A stretch of DNA of 57,417 bases from Candidatus Aminicenans sakinawicola JGI OTU-1 (GCA_000493965.1 AWNV01000014.1:1-57417); one strand, 5' to 3'; positions 45,361 to 55,408 are shown, counted from the stretch's first letter. Numbers and translations are program-made. Notes: a model not told the origin generated them from the sequence alone.

Positions 45361-45431
45361 ATTTATTCTCTTTTAGCTCGTTCTTCACTTGATGGCTGGG
45401 TCGGCATATCTCCGTCTACCTAAAATATTCA

Positions 45432-45447
45432 AGCAATTTTTATGCCA
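45432..45447 (-). promoter_or_regulatory. Sigma54 -24/-12 promoter of the SBP-kinase-regulator operon
   Basis: On the minus strand TGGCAT-AAAAA-TTGCT matches the consensus TGGCAC-N5-TTGCW at all but one position, with correct GG-N10-GC spacing. The predicted start is about 60 bases before the solute-binding protein ATG at 45360. The operon encodes its own sigma54 activator. Confidence 0.7.
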
Positions 45448-45626
45448 ACCTACCTACGCTAAAAATAAGAACAAGTTTCACAATGAGTCTATGACTTTAG
45501 ATAAGCAAATGTATATTTTCTTTACAATTAGAGCGATATTAGTCACTCATCAAAATCTTAGATAGAAACCAAGATTGAGTAATATTCTTCGATGTCAAAT
45601 GGAATCGTGGGGCTTGAGTTTGATTC

Positions 45627-46889
45627 CTATTTATTGTTCCGCATTTCCTCCGATACTTCAATGACTCTCCCAAAAACCCTCATGAGGTTTCCACCCCAGA
45701 TCTTTCGGATATCCTCTTCCGAGTAACCATGCCTGAGAAGTTCTTCTGTTATGTTCGGTATTTCACTGACATCATCACACCCTTCAACTCCACCACCACC
45801 ATCAAAGTCTGTTCCTATACCAACATGCTCAGTCCCAATTAATTTCACCACATAGTCTATGTGGTCTGCAAGATCCTTGAGTGTTGCCTTTTCCTCTGTA
45901 TATTTCTCTAAGATTTCCCTATACTCCTGTCGTACTTTCTGCCGAATGTCCTCATCTTTAATGTCCCTCCAGGTCCCATACTTTTGAGTAAGTGCATCAA
46001 CAGCCTTTTCTCTCTCCGGGTTTGACTCTGATTCTTTTACGAAACTGGAAACAAGACAGATTTGAATGACCCCATTGTTGACAGCCAAAGCCTTAAGCAT
46101 TTCATCGGAAAGATTTCTCGGGTGATCACAAATGGCCCGCACGCTGGAGTGAGAAGCAATCACAGGTGCTTTTGTGACTTTAAGGACATCAAAAAAGGAT
46201 CTATCGGAAACATGAGAAATATCTACCATGATTCCCAGGCGATTGCATTCAGCAACAACATTTCTTCCAAAATCGCTGAGACCGTTATCTTCAGGATTAC
46301 TTCGGTCAGTAGAGGAATCACATATATCATTATCAGAGCCATGGCAGAGTGTGATATAGCGTACACCCCTATTATAAAATTTTTCTACTAGCAAGATATC
46401 TTCCCCGACAGGATACCCGTTTTCCATACCTATAAAAGCTGCACGCTTCCCTTCCTTTTCCAAACGATAGGCATCATCAGGGGAATCTGCAAATCCCACA
46501 ATGTCCGGATAATCCTCACACATTTTATAAACGGCATCTATTAATAAATCAGCCCTTTCTTTTGCTTTAGTGCGCCCTTCCGGAGTCAGCGCTCCCTGGC
46601 CAACAAAAGCAGCAAAGAACTCTGCATCCAGCTCTCCTTCCACCATCCGTGGAAGATCGATTTTTCCGCTTCGCCTCTGGCCGGGTTCATGGCGCTGGCC
46701 TATATCCCATTCACTGCTGACCATCCGCATGGGGGGATCACAGTGAGTATCAACCGTAAGAACTCTATCATGGATCTCTCTTGCTTTAACAGTCAGATCT
46801 TCTTGGTTCTGCTGACCTGTACACGAAACCATCAATAAGCAGGAAATGAATAAGATAGAGATAAATACACATAATTTCCTTTCTTTCAT
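45627..46889 (-). CDS. M19 (renal dipeptidase-like) lipoprotein dipeptidase
   Basis: A 420-residue lipoprotein; the frame extends back to 46964, but AAGGAGTAAT sits before the ATG at 46889. A signal with lipobox-like LLMVSC ends near residue 22. Zinc-binding motifs are VDTHCDPPM, then ENGYPVGED, the ITLCHGSDNDI loop, DISHVSDRSFFDVL, IASHSSVRAICDHPRNLSD and HVGIGTDFDGG. The family cleaves dipeptides. The gene is 28 bases downstream of the sulfatase-TPR gene, in the same direction. Confidence 0.9.
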   Translation of the reverse strand: MKERKLCVFISILFISCLLMVSCTGQQNQEDLTVKAREIHDRVLTVDTHCDPPMRMVSSEWDIGQRHEPGQRRSGKIDLPRMVEGELDAEFFAAFVGQGALTPEGRTKAKERADLLIDAVYKMCEDYPDIVGFADSPDDAYRLEKEGKRAAFIGMENGYPVGEDILLVEKFYNRGVRYITLCHGSDNDICDSSTDRSNPEDNGLSDFGRNVVAECNRLGIMVDISHVSDRSFFDVLKVTKAPVIASHSSVRAICDHPRNLSDEMLKALAVNNGVIQICLVSSFVKESESNPEREKAVDALTQKYGTWRDIKDEDIRQKVRQEYREILEKYTEEKATLKDLADHIDYVVKLIGTEHVGIGTDFDGGGGVEGCDDVSEIPNITEELLRHGYSEEDIRKIWGGNLMRVFGRVIEVSEEMRNNK

Positions 46890-46917
46890 TATTACTCCTT
46901 TCTTAAAATGTATAGGC

Positions 46918-49233
46918 TTAATGTTTTTCAGAGACAGTTCTGGCGTTTTCCCCTTTTTGTGCATACTCTAGGGACTTATCATTATCTCCAAGACGGTTAT
47001 AGATATCAGCAAGCAGGAAATATCCAAGAGGAAGTTCCTTCTTTTCAGGCTTTAATTCTATTCCTTTCTTAATAAGGGAGATAGCTTCTCTAAACCTTTG
47101 TCCCTGGTTTAGATATATACGTGCCAGATAGAAATAACTTAAGGGAAAATTGGGATTTATTTCAATAGTTTTATCCAGCCACTTGATTTCCTCTTCTTCC
47201 CGCTTCAGAATCCGAAATATGCGCGAAAGATTAAAACTGGCTTTAAAATTATGAGGAATATTATCCAGTTCTTTTTTGTACTCTTCTATCGCCCGCTCGA
47301 AATTCCCCCTTTCTTCAAAAAGCTGGGCAAGATTATAATGAAGATTTCTTAACTTAGGATTAAGCTCAACAGCTTTTTCAAGATACTTTTCCCCCTCATC
47401 CAGGTTTCCCTGAACGATATAAACCCCTCCAAGGGCACTATAAGCAGATGGAGATGAAGGGTTAAGCCTCAAGCATTCCTTGTAATACTTTACAGCCTCT
47501 TCATATTCTTTTTGGGCATTATATATATTCCCCAGAATAAAGTTAATCTGTGAATCCGGAGGAATGAAGTTTATAACACCTAAGACGAATCTCTCCGCCT
47601 CATCAATATTTCCCATCATCATATATGAATTAGCAATATTTATGACTGTAAAAGCATCATTTGGCTTTCTTTCAAGAACTTTAAAAAAACATTCTAGAGA
47701 TTCCTCAAATTTATTATTTTTGTAATATAAATTCCCAAGTGAAAAGTAAGCATCGATAACATCAGGGTCTTCCTCGATAATTCCATTCATCATCTTAACG
47801 GCACGCTCAAATTCTCCTTCAAGCCCTAACTCCCTCGCTTTAGAAAGTCGGTTGAAAATCACGATCTTCTCTTTTGGATCGCCTAACTTCCTTCCCTCCA
47901 ATGAAGAAGAATCAGTAAATGTTCCGATATAACCAAGTGCTGTAAGCTTCTGCCGTGTTTCCTCATCGATACTCCGGTAATCAACCTGGAAAGCATCTCG
48001 GCCCCACTCTTTAATGAATCCATCAATTACTGCCTTAAGCCTCCTTGCTTCTTTTGCTTGAATGTTAACAATGTTGTTTTCTTCGTCCGGATCATTTATC
48101 AAATCATAGAGTTCAAGCTCGGGGGCAACAATCAATTTGAATTTCTCATCCTGTATACTTTTAAGCTCGCTCCAGCCGTAGTGGAAGCGGGGATAGTATG
48201 TCTCTGAATAAGCAAAGTTATTCTCCAGGCTCTTTTCCTTAAAAAACAGAGGCAGAAGATTTTCCCCCTGTATCTGCCCAGGCAGTGAAATATCGTTCAT
48301 CTTGAGGATAGTCGGCATGATATCCGCAAGAGTAACAACGTTGGTGCGGGTTATTCCGTGCAGCTTTTTAAAGGGTGTAACAAAAATAAGTGGGACATGG
48401 ACACCTTCCTGGTAAATAAAAAATCCATGTGCGCTTTCTTTATGTTCGCCAAGGCTTTCTCCATGGTCAGAAGCAAAGACAATCACAGTATTTTCAATTA
48501 GATTATTCTCTTCAAGATAGCTCCATAACCTTCCAAGCTGTGAATCCGTATATGCGATTTCTCCTAAATATGGATTGTGTGGGTACTGCTCCTTATACGG
48601 AGAAGGGGGTTCATATGGCGTATGGGGATCGTATAGATGAATCCATGCGAAAAATTTATCTTCCCTGCAGCCTTCGAGCCAGCCAAGCACCTCATCCATA
48701 ACTTCATCACCCCTGCGCTGTACATTCCCGAGAGAAATCGTTTTGTATTTGCTTAAGTCAAAGTTGTCAAAATAAGTATCAAATCCCTGATTTAATCCCC
48801 ATTTTGAATCTACTACATAGGCAGCAACAAAAGCCCCTGTTTGATAACTTTTTTGCTTAAAGAGTTCGGCAAGAGTTAAAAGCTCCTGAGGAACCAGAAA
48901 ACCCCCGTTATCTCTTACGCCATGAAAAACCGGATAAGTCCCGGTCATAATAGTTGTATGAGAAGGAAGAGTGAGCGGTGTCTGCGATATGCATCTATCA
49001 AATTTTACTCCCCTTGAAGCAAACATATCCATAACTGGAGTTTCTATCCTGGAAAACCCGTAACATCCGATTTTATCGGCCCGCAGAGTATCAACAGTAA
49101 TAAGGATGCAATTAAGGTCTCTTTTCCCCTTTAATCCCGCAAATCCCTCTTTCCGAAATCTTAGTAAATAGAGGGCTGCAGATAAAACTATCATCGCTGT
49201 AACGCTTAAAATAAGAATCCGCTTTATTTTCAT
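46918..49233 (-). CDS. Sulfatase-fold hydrolase with C-terminal TPR repeats
   Basis: A 771-residue membrane-anchored protein. A helix at about 6-24 is followed by an alkaline-phosphatase/sulfatase domain (about 38-420) with CILITVDTLRADKIGCYG, WIHLYDPHTPYEPP and FASDHGESLGEHKES. At the nucleophile position it has TLPSHTTIMTG, so Thr replaces the Cys/Ser that becomes formylglycine in true sulfatases. About eight TPR repeats follow (about 450-765). It may act on phosphoesters or glycerophosphate-like groups. It is followed by the dipeptidase gene; the terminator at 49.3 kb separates it from the receptor gene. Confidence 0.83.
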   Translation of the reverse strand: MKIKRILILSVTAMIVLSAALYLLRFRKEGFAGLKGKRDLNCILITVDTLRADKIGCYGFSRIETPVMDMFASRGVKFDRCISQTPLTLPSHTTIMTGTYPVFHGVRDNGGFLVPQELLTLAELFKQKSYQTGAFVAAYVVDSKWGLNQGFDTYFDNFDLSKYKTISLGNVQRRGDEVMDEVLGWLEGCREDKFFAWIHLYDPHTPYEPPSPYKEQYPHNPYLGEIAYTDSQLGRLWSYLEENNLIENTVIVFASDHGESLGEHKESAHGFFIYQEGVHVPLIFVTPFKKLHGITRTNVVTLADIMPTILKMNDISLPGQIQGENLLPLFFKEKSLENNFAYSETYYPRFHYGWSELKSIQDEKFKLIVAPELELYDLINDPDEENNIVNIQAKEARRLKAVIDGFIKEWGRDAFQVDYRSIDEETRQKLTALGYIGTFTDSSSLEGRKLGDPKEKIVIFNRLSKARELGLEGEFERAVKMMNGIIEEDPDVIDAYFSLGNLYYKNNKFEESLECFFKVLERKPNDAFTVINIANSYMMMGNIDEAERFVLGVINFIPPDSQINFILGNIYNAQKEYEEAVKYYKECLRLNPSSPSAYSALGGVYIVQGNLDEGEKYLEKAVELNPKLRNLHYNLAQLFEERGNFERAIEEYKKELDNIPHNFKASFNLSRIFRILKREEEEIKWLDKTIEINPNFPLSYFYLARIYLNQGQRFREAISLIKKGIELKPEKKELPLGYFLLADIYNRLGDNDKSLEYAQKGENARTVSEKH

Positions 49234-49281
49234 GCTATCGAGATTATTTTATCATAAAAAACGCTCATTCTAAAAGAAAAC

Positions 49282-49316
49282 AAAAAAAGGGTGACGGAAA
49301 ATTCCGCCACCCTTTT
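49282..49316 (-). terminator. Rho-independent terminator after the TonB-dependent receptor
   Basis: Inverted arms 49285-49299 and 49302-49316 pair over 15 bases with one G-T pair. On the minus strand a T7 run follows. It lies about 20 bases after the receptor stop codon. Confidence 0.85.
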
Positions 49317-49336
49317 GTAGACTAAACCGACGAGTA

Positions 49337-52081
49337 TCAGAACGAGAAGCGAATTCCGATTCGTGCCTGTCTGGGCCTTGCTATTCCGGTCAAGTTATGC
49401 CCATCTGTGGAAGGATAATCTCCAGGTGTCCAATCGTAGCCGATCCGCGTTCCCCAGGAAGTGATTGTATCTGCATTGAAAACGTTGAAAACATCAAGCA
49501 TCAAGCCTAATCGGTATTTCTCAGCAAACGTGAAGGTTTTCTCGAGCCTCAAGTCAAGAATCTTTTGAATATCATAATGATTTGAACCGCGCTTTTCTGT
49601 AAGGAATGTAACTCTCCCCTGGTTAAGCCTCGATGTCCTGTACCTCTGAGTCCAGGCATTTCCTGTGATTGCATGGAAATGGGCATTGAGCTGAATTCCT
49701 AGAGGAAAGACATAGGTTCCCTGTATCTTCAGCATGTGAGTGGGGTCACCAGTGGAATTGCCATCCGAATTTATCCAGAAGTTAGGGTCGTCAGTCGAGC
49801 CGCCCCAGCCAATGTCATCTCCGAATCCGTTATTCATGCTTCCCGTTGCCTGAGAATAGACATAAGAGGCAAGAAGCTGCCAGTTATTGGAAAATCTCTT
49901 GTTGAACAGCAGCTCTATCCCCATGTACTTACGGTACGGGTCAACATTTATCCAGGGGTCTCCTTTCTCTATGTTTTTCATTACATATACGTGTTCATTT
50001 GGGTTATCACGTTCGTAGATTGTGAAAGTCTTATTGATTTCCTCTACGTAAACATCGATAGGTGAATATTCAGCAAGTGTGTCAATCCGTCCTATAATGT
50101 TTTTCCAGTTACGGTAGATGAAAGTCGCAGAGAAAGATGCGTCTTTGAAAAGTTCTCGTTCGATGCCAACCGTAATCTGATCCATGTAAGGATGCTTGAT
50201 ATTACTGTCAATAGAATAGAGCGCTTCGTGCACAGTCCTACTGTATTCAACCCAGTCTTCACCCCATACATCCCAGTAATAACTTATGGCGTCAGTATAG
50301 GCAGAATCCGGGTTCATAATATCATGATAACCTGACAGCATGGCTTCTGTGAACTGTCCGTAATGAGCCTTGAAGATTGTGGTCTTATCTCCGAGAATAT
50401 CAAAAGTAAAACCGAGTCGTGGTGCCACACGGAAAGGAGAGTAAACAGTGCCTGAAACATCTTTAACTGTACCCCATCCTTTTGTTAAACGCGCGCCAAG
50501 ATTGATATTCAGTCGGTCAGAGACTTTCCACGAATCCTGGGCAAATCCTTCGAGCCGTTTATACCGCGTATTCGTGTCATAACCTTCATACTGAAAAGCA
50601 AGATAATTTCCTGTGTAATAATACCCATATGCCCCATAGCCTGTTAAATCATCATAATACATGTTGTTCCGGCCTGTATAACCAAACCTGTTCCGTACCT
50701 TACCGTACTCAAATTCCGCCCCGAATTTGAAGTCATGATCACCACCAAGAAAATCTTCTGCATAATGGGTCAGGCTGGTATTTGCCTGAATTCTGTCACG
50801 GTCCGCATAGAAAAAATAACCAGCGCTGTCATAGAGCATATTATCATTTTCATTAAAGTGAGCATTTATATCCGGGCCGACTTCGGGATCAAGATAATAG
50901 TATCCGTGGAAGAACGACGTCTTAAAATCAAAAAAAGTCTTTTCGTTGATAATGTGAGTCAAGGAAAAGTTTCCAACGAGATCCGGTGACTTTTGATCAA
51001 CGCACGCATCCGGATGGGTTGTCGCACCCCCACCACGGTTGATACCATTATAAATATCTACTTCCACAAAAGAGTTAATGTTGGTTGAAGGAGTCAATTG
51101 AGCCGTTATTTTCAAGAAACCTCTTGGCTGTTTATATTCTATTGGGTCAGGAAAGCCCGTAGGATAATTTTTCGAATTGTAGTACTGACCACCAAGAAAA
51201 AACCAAACCTTATCTCTCAGAATGGGGCCTCCAACGTTTGCAGCAAAATCGGTTATTGCCTGTGCGGGGGGTGTCAGATCCGGAAAATCGTCAATATAAG
51301 CACTGTTATTGTTAGCCTGCCAGAACTTCCCGTCTTCCGCTTTTCCCTGAAATATGGTGTGAAAGAAACCTGAAAATTCATTTCCGCCTGACTTTGTAAC
51401 CTGGTTAAAAACAACACCTGTAAAGTTACCATACTCTGCAGGCAAACCGAGTGCCATAACCTTAACTTCCTCAACGATGTTAGGATCATTGAAAACCCAT
51501 GCAGAACCACCTTCAGGGTCAGAAACATCTACTCCGTCAATCTGATAAGCAACCCCTGTTGATTCTGAAGCTCCATACGCCACATCATTTGTTATTCCAG
51601 GAGCAAGATTGATAATGTCCATTGCAAAATTACTGAAAGGCACATTTCTTAACAGGTCTTCAGTAAGTGTTACTGAAGCGGTTTCTGTGGATTTCACATC
51701 TACTGTTGGAGCTTTGCCAATGACTGTTATTTCTGCTTCAACGATGCTTGGCTTAATCGTCACATCTACTGTTAAACTAACAGTTGTCGTTACACGGATA
51801 TTCTCCTGAACGACTGCCCCAAACCCCTGCAGTTCCGCTTTTACAGCATAGAGACCTGGAGGAAGAGCTGGAAATCGATAATTTCCTCTATCATCGGTAA
51901 TTGCGCTTCGCGTACCTATAAGATTAGGGCTTGTTAAAGTTACTGCAACACCAGGAAGAGGTTCGCCTTGATCATCCATTACAGTTCCGACAACAGCACC
52001 TGTTTCCTTTGACTGAGAAATAGCAAGAGGTACAAGCATTAGAAAGAGGACAAATACACTGATAAAAGTTTTTAATCTCAT
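49337..52081 (-). CDS. TonB-dependent receptor with carboxypeptidase-regulatory domain
   Basis: A 914-residue outer-membrane protein. It has a signal peptide (about 1-22). A CarboxypepD_reg-like domain (about 28-110) includes GTVMDDQGEPLPGVAVTLTS. A plug (about 115-230) has YQIDGVDVSDPEGGSAWVFN and FNQVTKSGGNEFSG, and a beta barrel ends in the aromatic residue of GIRFSF. Members from Acidobacteria and relatives use this Oar-like form. TAGGAGG precedes the ATG. A sigma54-type element 145 bases upstream and its own terminator make it a separately controlled unit. Confidence 0.9.
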   Translation of the reverse strand: MRLKTFISVFVLFLMLVPLAISQSKETGAVVGTVMDDQGEPLPGVAVTLTSPNLIGTRSAITDDRGNYRFPALPPGLYAVKAELQGFGAVVQENIRVTTTVSLTVDVTIKPSIVEAEITVIGKAPTVDVKSTETASVTLTEDLLRNVPFSNFAMDIINLAPGITNDVAYGASESTGVAYQIDGVDVSDPEGGSAWVFNDPNIVEEVKVMALGLPAEYGNFTGVVFNQVTKSGGNEFSGFFHTIFQGKAEDGKFWQANNNSAYIDDFPDLTPPAQAITDFAANVGGPILRDKVWFFLGGQYYNSKNYPTGFPDPIEYKQPRGFLKITAQLTPSTNINSFVEVDIYNGINRGGGATTHPDACVDQKSPDLVGNFSLTHIINEKTFFDFKTSFFHGYYYLDPEVGPDINAHFNENDNMLYDSAGYFFYADRDRIQANTSLTHYAEDFLGGDHDFKFGAEFEYGKVRNRFGYTGRNNMYYDDLTGYGAYGYYYTGNYLAFQYEGYDTNTRYKRLEGFAQDSWKVSDRLNINLGARLTKGWGTVKDVSGTVYSPFRVAPRLGFTFDILGDKTTIFKAHYGQFTEAMLSGYHDIMNPDSAYTDAISYYWDVWGEDWVEYSRTVHEALYSIDSNIKHPYMDQITVGIERELFKDASFSATFIYRNWKNIIGRIDTLAEYSPIDVYVEEINKTFTIYERDNPNEHVYVMKNIEKGDPWINVDPYRKYMGIELLFNKRFSNNWQLLASYVYSQATGSMNNGFGDDIGWGGSTDDPNFWINSDGNSTGDPTHMLKIQGTYVFPLGIQLNAHFHAITGNAWTQRYRTSRLNQGRVTFLTEKRGSNHYDIQKILDLRLEKTFTFAEKYRLGLMLDVFNVFNADTITSWGTRIGYDWTPGDYPSTDGHNLTGIARPRQARIGIRFSF

Positions 52082-52226
52082 TTAACCTCCTATTTTTTTT
52101 AAAAAATTAAATTCCATTTCCTTTGCTTTTAATTTTTTTATTCTGTTCCTTATTTTCACCTCCTCACCATCCTTATAATATAATACACAATTTTAACAAA
52201 AAAATACATCTTTATTAAGAAATAAG

Positions 52227-52242
52227 TGCAATATACATGCCA
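52227..52242 (-). promoter_or_regulatory. Sigma54 -24/-12 promoter of the TonB-dependent receptor
   Basis: TGGCATG-TATA-TTGCA on the minus strand has the right GG-N10-GC spacing and matches the consensus TGGCACG-N4-TTGCW at all but one position. The expected start is about 135 bases before the receptor ATG at 52081. It resembles the element at 45.4 kb and may be driven by the same activator. Confidence 0.68.
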
Positions 52243-52445
52243 AAATAATTTATTTAACAATTCCTTTTTTATCAACAAGATAGTTACTTTCTTTCATGGT
52301 TTATTTATTCATTTTTTTGGATTATCCAATAAATTGAATAAAAAGGGGCAAATTTCAGAAACTCATAAAAAACGGAAGCAATTGCAACTTCTCTGCACAT
52401 TTGTTATTTTAATTTATAGAAACTAATAAAGCAGAAATTAAAAAT

Positions 52446-54497
52446 ATGAAAAAGATAAACCTCATTCTATTAATGCTAATTACTGCTTCTTTACTCCTAT
52501 TAGCAGGAGAAAAGCTTTCGCCAAAGCACAAAGATTGGCTTGAACTTGTTTCTCCAATCATCACAAAAACCGAAAAAGATGTTTTCTTAAAACTTAACAC
52601 AGACCAAGAAAGAGATAAATTCATCAGCCTCTTCTGGAGCAGGCGCGACCCCATGCCAGATACACGTGAAAACGAATTTTATCAGGAATACATGAAGCGT
52701 GTCCGCTTTTCCGATATCAATTTTGGACATGCAAGTTTTAAAAAAGGAAGCCAGACAGAAAGAGGCTATTTTTATCTTCTCCTGGGCCCCCCCTTAGAAA
52801 GACAAATATATGCGACTCAAGCTGACATCTGGCCTCTTGAACTCTGGCATTATAAAGGAGACATAAAATACGGCCTTCCTCCATTTTTCTATCTGGTTTT
52901 TTACCAACCTCAGGGATTAGGCGAGTACCGCCTGTATTCACCGGATGTAGAAGGTCCTGAGAAGCTCGCAGCTCCAACAGCAGGCAGCGGGCTCAGCCGC
53001 AATCAAGCATATCAAGCTATAAAGAAAATATCTGGGGAACTGGCCATGGCTTCATTGTCTTATATCCCAGGAGAGGCAACTCTTGGGGTTACCTCTCTTT
53101 CCTCCGGATCAGTTCTATCCGGCATATATTCTCTTGCGGAAAAAAAATTTTCTGATGCTTACGCACGTCATTTTCTTGACTACAAGGACTATGTAGAGAT
53201 CGATTATACCCATGATTTCGTGGATAATCATGCCAGAGCAGCGATTTTTAAAAATTCAGGACAATTTTTTATTCACTGGACGTTAGAGCCATGCAAGGTA
53301 AATTTTTCTTCCTATCAAGGGAAAAATTATGCTAATTTCCAGATCATCATAAGGATCGAAGACAGCACGGGAAAGCTTGTCCAGGAAAAAGAAGAAGAAA
53401 TTCCTATAAATATTACACCGGAAGAATACAGGAAACATGAACGCCAGATTTTTGCTTTTCAGGATATACTGCCGATTATCCCTGGAAAATTTAAGCTTCT
53501 TTTCTTACTCAAAAATAAGACAGGAAAAGAATTTACATCTTTCCAGACAGATGTCTTAATCCCTGACGAAAAAAGCAGTCCTTTCATAAGCAGCTTTCTT
53601 CTTTACCAGAAACGCATGGAACTACGAGAAAACCAGAGAACAAAACTAAAAGCATTCGCATTCGATGGAAACCAGTATTTGATAAATGCCCAGAACAATT
53701 TTCTGCCAAATAAAGATATTGGCATTTACTTTCAGTTACATAATCTAAAACAAAAACAGGGGAAATCATTATTGATCGAGATCATCGCCCTTAATACTGA
53801 TACCACTGTCCACAGCATCAAAAAGCCCTTGAGCGAAGTCATGAGTCCGGACAGTCAGGGAATCGATATCAATCCTATCTCTCTTCCATCTTTCAGTCCA
53901 GGATATTACAGGGTAGAAGTATTCATTCTTGATGCTGATGGGAGAGAAATCCTCAAAGGAAAAGAACATTTTATTCTGCTTGCTAAACCATATTCTGTCC
54001 TCCCATGGGCTTATGCCAAGATTCATGAACGATTTCCTAACCCTGAAGACCTTCATTCATTAGCCTATCAGTATTTCATGACAGAAAAATATGAACAATC
54101 CAGGGACACTCTCGAGAAAGCTCAAAATATAAAGGATAAACCAGCGGCCAGACTTTTACTTGCACGAACACTTTTTGCCCTACAGCAGTACGATGAATCT
54201 CTTGATATTGCCACTACACTGTACAAGGCAACCCAGAACAGAGAAGCCGCAAAAATCATTGCTGCAAATTATTCAGCTCTCGAGAATTGGTCCCAATCAC
54301 TAGTCTATCTTGAAAAACTGCTGAAAGAGGCAACAGAATTAGGTATATTAAACCTCGCAGCTGAATGTTATCTAAACCTGGACCAACCCAAAAAAGCACT
54401 TCCGCTTCTCCAGGAATCTTTGAAACTTAATCCAAATCAGCCAAAAATCAAGGAGTTGGAAGAAAAGACAAAAAACAAAGTCAGGAGGGAATTATGA
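52446..54497 (+). CDS. GWxTD-domain protein with C-terminal TPRs
   Basis: A 683-residue exported protein with a signal peptide (about 1-20). The GWxTD module (about 25-150) contains FISLFWSRRDPMPDTRENEF and RGYFYLLLGPPLER, the hallmark of a family abundant in Aminicenantes and Acidobacteria. A middle beta domain of about 350 residues follows, and from about 520 there are TPR helices (YFMTEKYEQSRDTLEKAQ, SLVYLEKLLKEATELG). The role is unknown. Its stop overlaps the next gene's ATG by 4 bases. It is divergent from the receptor gene. Confidence 0.85.
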   Translation: MKKINLILLMLITASLLLLAGEKLSPKHKDWLELVSPIITKTEKDVFLKLNTDQERDKFISLFWSRRDPMPDTRENEFYQEYMKRVRFSDINFGHASFKKGSQTERGYFYLLLGPPLERQIYATQADIWPLELWHYKGDIKYGLPPFFYLVFYQPQGLGEYRLYSPDVEGPEKLAAPTAGSGLSRNQAYQAIKKISGELAMASLSYIPGEATLGVTSLSSGSVLSGIYSLAEKKFSDAYARHFLDYKDYVEIDYTHDFVDNHARAAIFKNSGQFFIHWTLEPCKVNFSSYQGKNYANFQIIIRIEDSTGKLVQEKEEEIPINITPEEYRKHERQIFAFQDILPIIPGKFKLLFLLKNKTGKEFTSFQTDVLIPDEKSSPFISSFLLYQKRMELRENQRTKLKAFAFDGNQYLINAQNNFLPNKDIGIYFQLHNLKQKQGKSLLIEIIALNTDTTVHSIKKPLSEVMSPDSQGIDINPISLPSFSPGYYRVEVFILDADGREILKGKEHFILLAKPYSVLPWAYAKIHERFPNPEDLHSLAYQYFMTEKYEQSRDTLEKAQNIKDKPAARLLLARTLFALQQYDESLDIATTLYKATQNREAAKIIAANYSALENWSQSLVYLEKLLKEATELGILNLAAECYLNLDQPKKALPLLQESLKLNPNQPKIKELEEKTKNKVRREL

Positions 54498-55408
54498 TAA
54501 AAAAGGGCTTAATTTTAGCATGTATGACAGTTGTTTTCAGTTTAAGCTCATTTGCTCAGGTCCATGGAAAAATCGAAGGAATTGTCACAGACAGCGAGAA
54601 AAACCCTCTGGAAAAAGTAACAATTGTCATTATCTCTATAAAAACATCAGCAAAAAGATTTAATATTTCAACAAATAAACAGGGTAAATTCGCTCAAATC
54701 GGAATCTGGCCGGGATATTATCAAGTTAATTTCAAGAAAGAAGGTTATATCCCTGCATCTTATGAAGTAAAGGTATCCATCGCAGAATCGACAAAATTAG
54801 ATGTCAAAATGTTGAAAGCCGAGAAGGCTATAGAAAAAGCCCTTTCTGATGCTGACAGGCTATTTCTCAGAGGATATAAACTGTACGAACAACAAAAGTA
54901 TGAGGCAGCAGTACAATCTTATGAAGAAGCAGTAAAACTCAACTCATCAAATTGGGGTTATCACTTTAACCTGGGACTAGCTTATAAAAAAATGAAAGAA
55001 AACGAGGAAGCCATGTCTGCCTTCAGAAAAGCTGTAGAATTAAATCCAGAAAGTTACAGCAGCAATAAAGAACTGGGCGAGGCGCTTGGCAGGGCCAAAA
55101 AATTTGAAGAGGCAAAAAAATATTATATGAAAGCAGTTGAACTCAATCAGGATGATCATGATACTTATTATAATTTAGGACTTGTTTTAATCGCACTGGG
55201 TGAAAGTGAAAAAGCTTTGGAAGCTTTTCTTAGGGCTACAGACCTTAAAAAAGATTATGCAGAAGCATATTACGAGATTGGTACGATTTATATCAGGCAA
55301 AATAACATTGATGAGGCTGTTAAAAATCTGGAAAAATTCCTGGAATTATCTCCTGAGCATGAAAAAGCTGACACAGCCAGACAACTGCTTGATTATTTGA
55401 AGAAATAG
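54494..55408 (+). CDS. Exported carboxypeptidase-regulatory/TPR protein
   Basis: A 304-residue protein with a signal peptide (about 4-21). An Ig-like carboxypeptidase-regulatory domain (GKIEGIVTDSEKNPLEKVTI, about 25-110) is followed by five TPR units (about 120-300), such as KYEAAVQSYEEAVKLNSSNW and NEEAMSAFRKAVELNPESYS. Coupled translation with the GWxTD gene suggests the two proteins act together in the periplasm, perhaps as a scaffold. This is inference from gene order. Confidence 0.83.
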   Translation: MIKKGLILACMTVVFSLSSFAQVHGKIEGIVTDSEKNPLEKVTIVIISIKTSAKRFNISTNKQGKFAQIGIWPGYYQVNFKKEGYIPASYEVKVSIAESTKLDVKMLKAEKAIEKALSDADRLFLRGYKLYEQQKYEAAVQSYEEAVKLNSSNWGYHFNLGLAYKKMKENEEAMSAFRKAVELNPESYSSNKELGEALGRAKKFEEAKKYYMKAVELNQDDHDTYYNLGLVLIALGESEKALEAFLRATDLKKDYAEAYYEIGTIYIRQNNIDEAVKNLEKFLELSPEHEKADTARQLLDYLKK

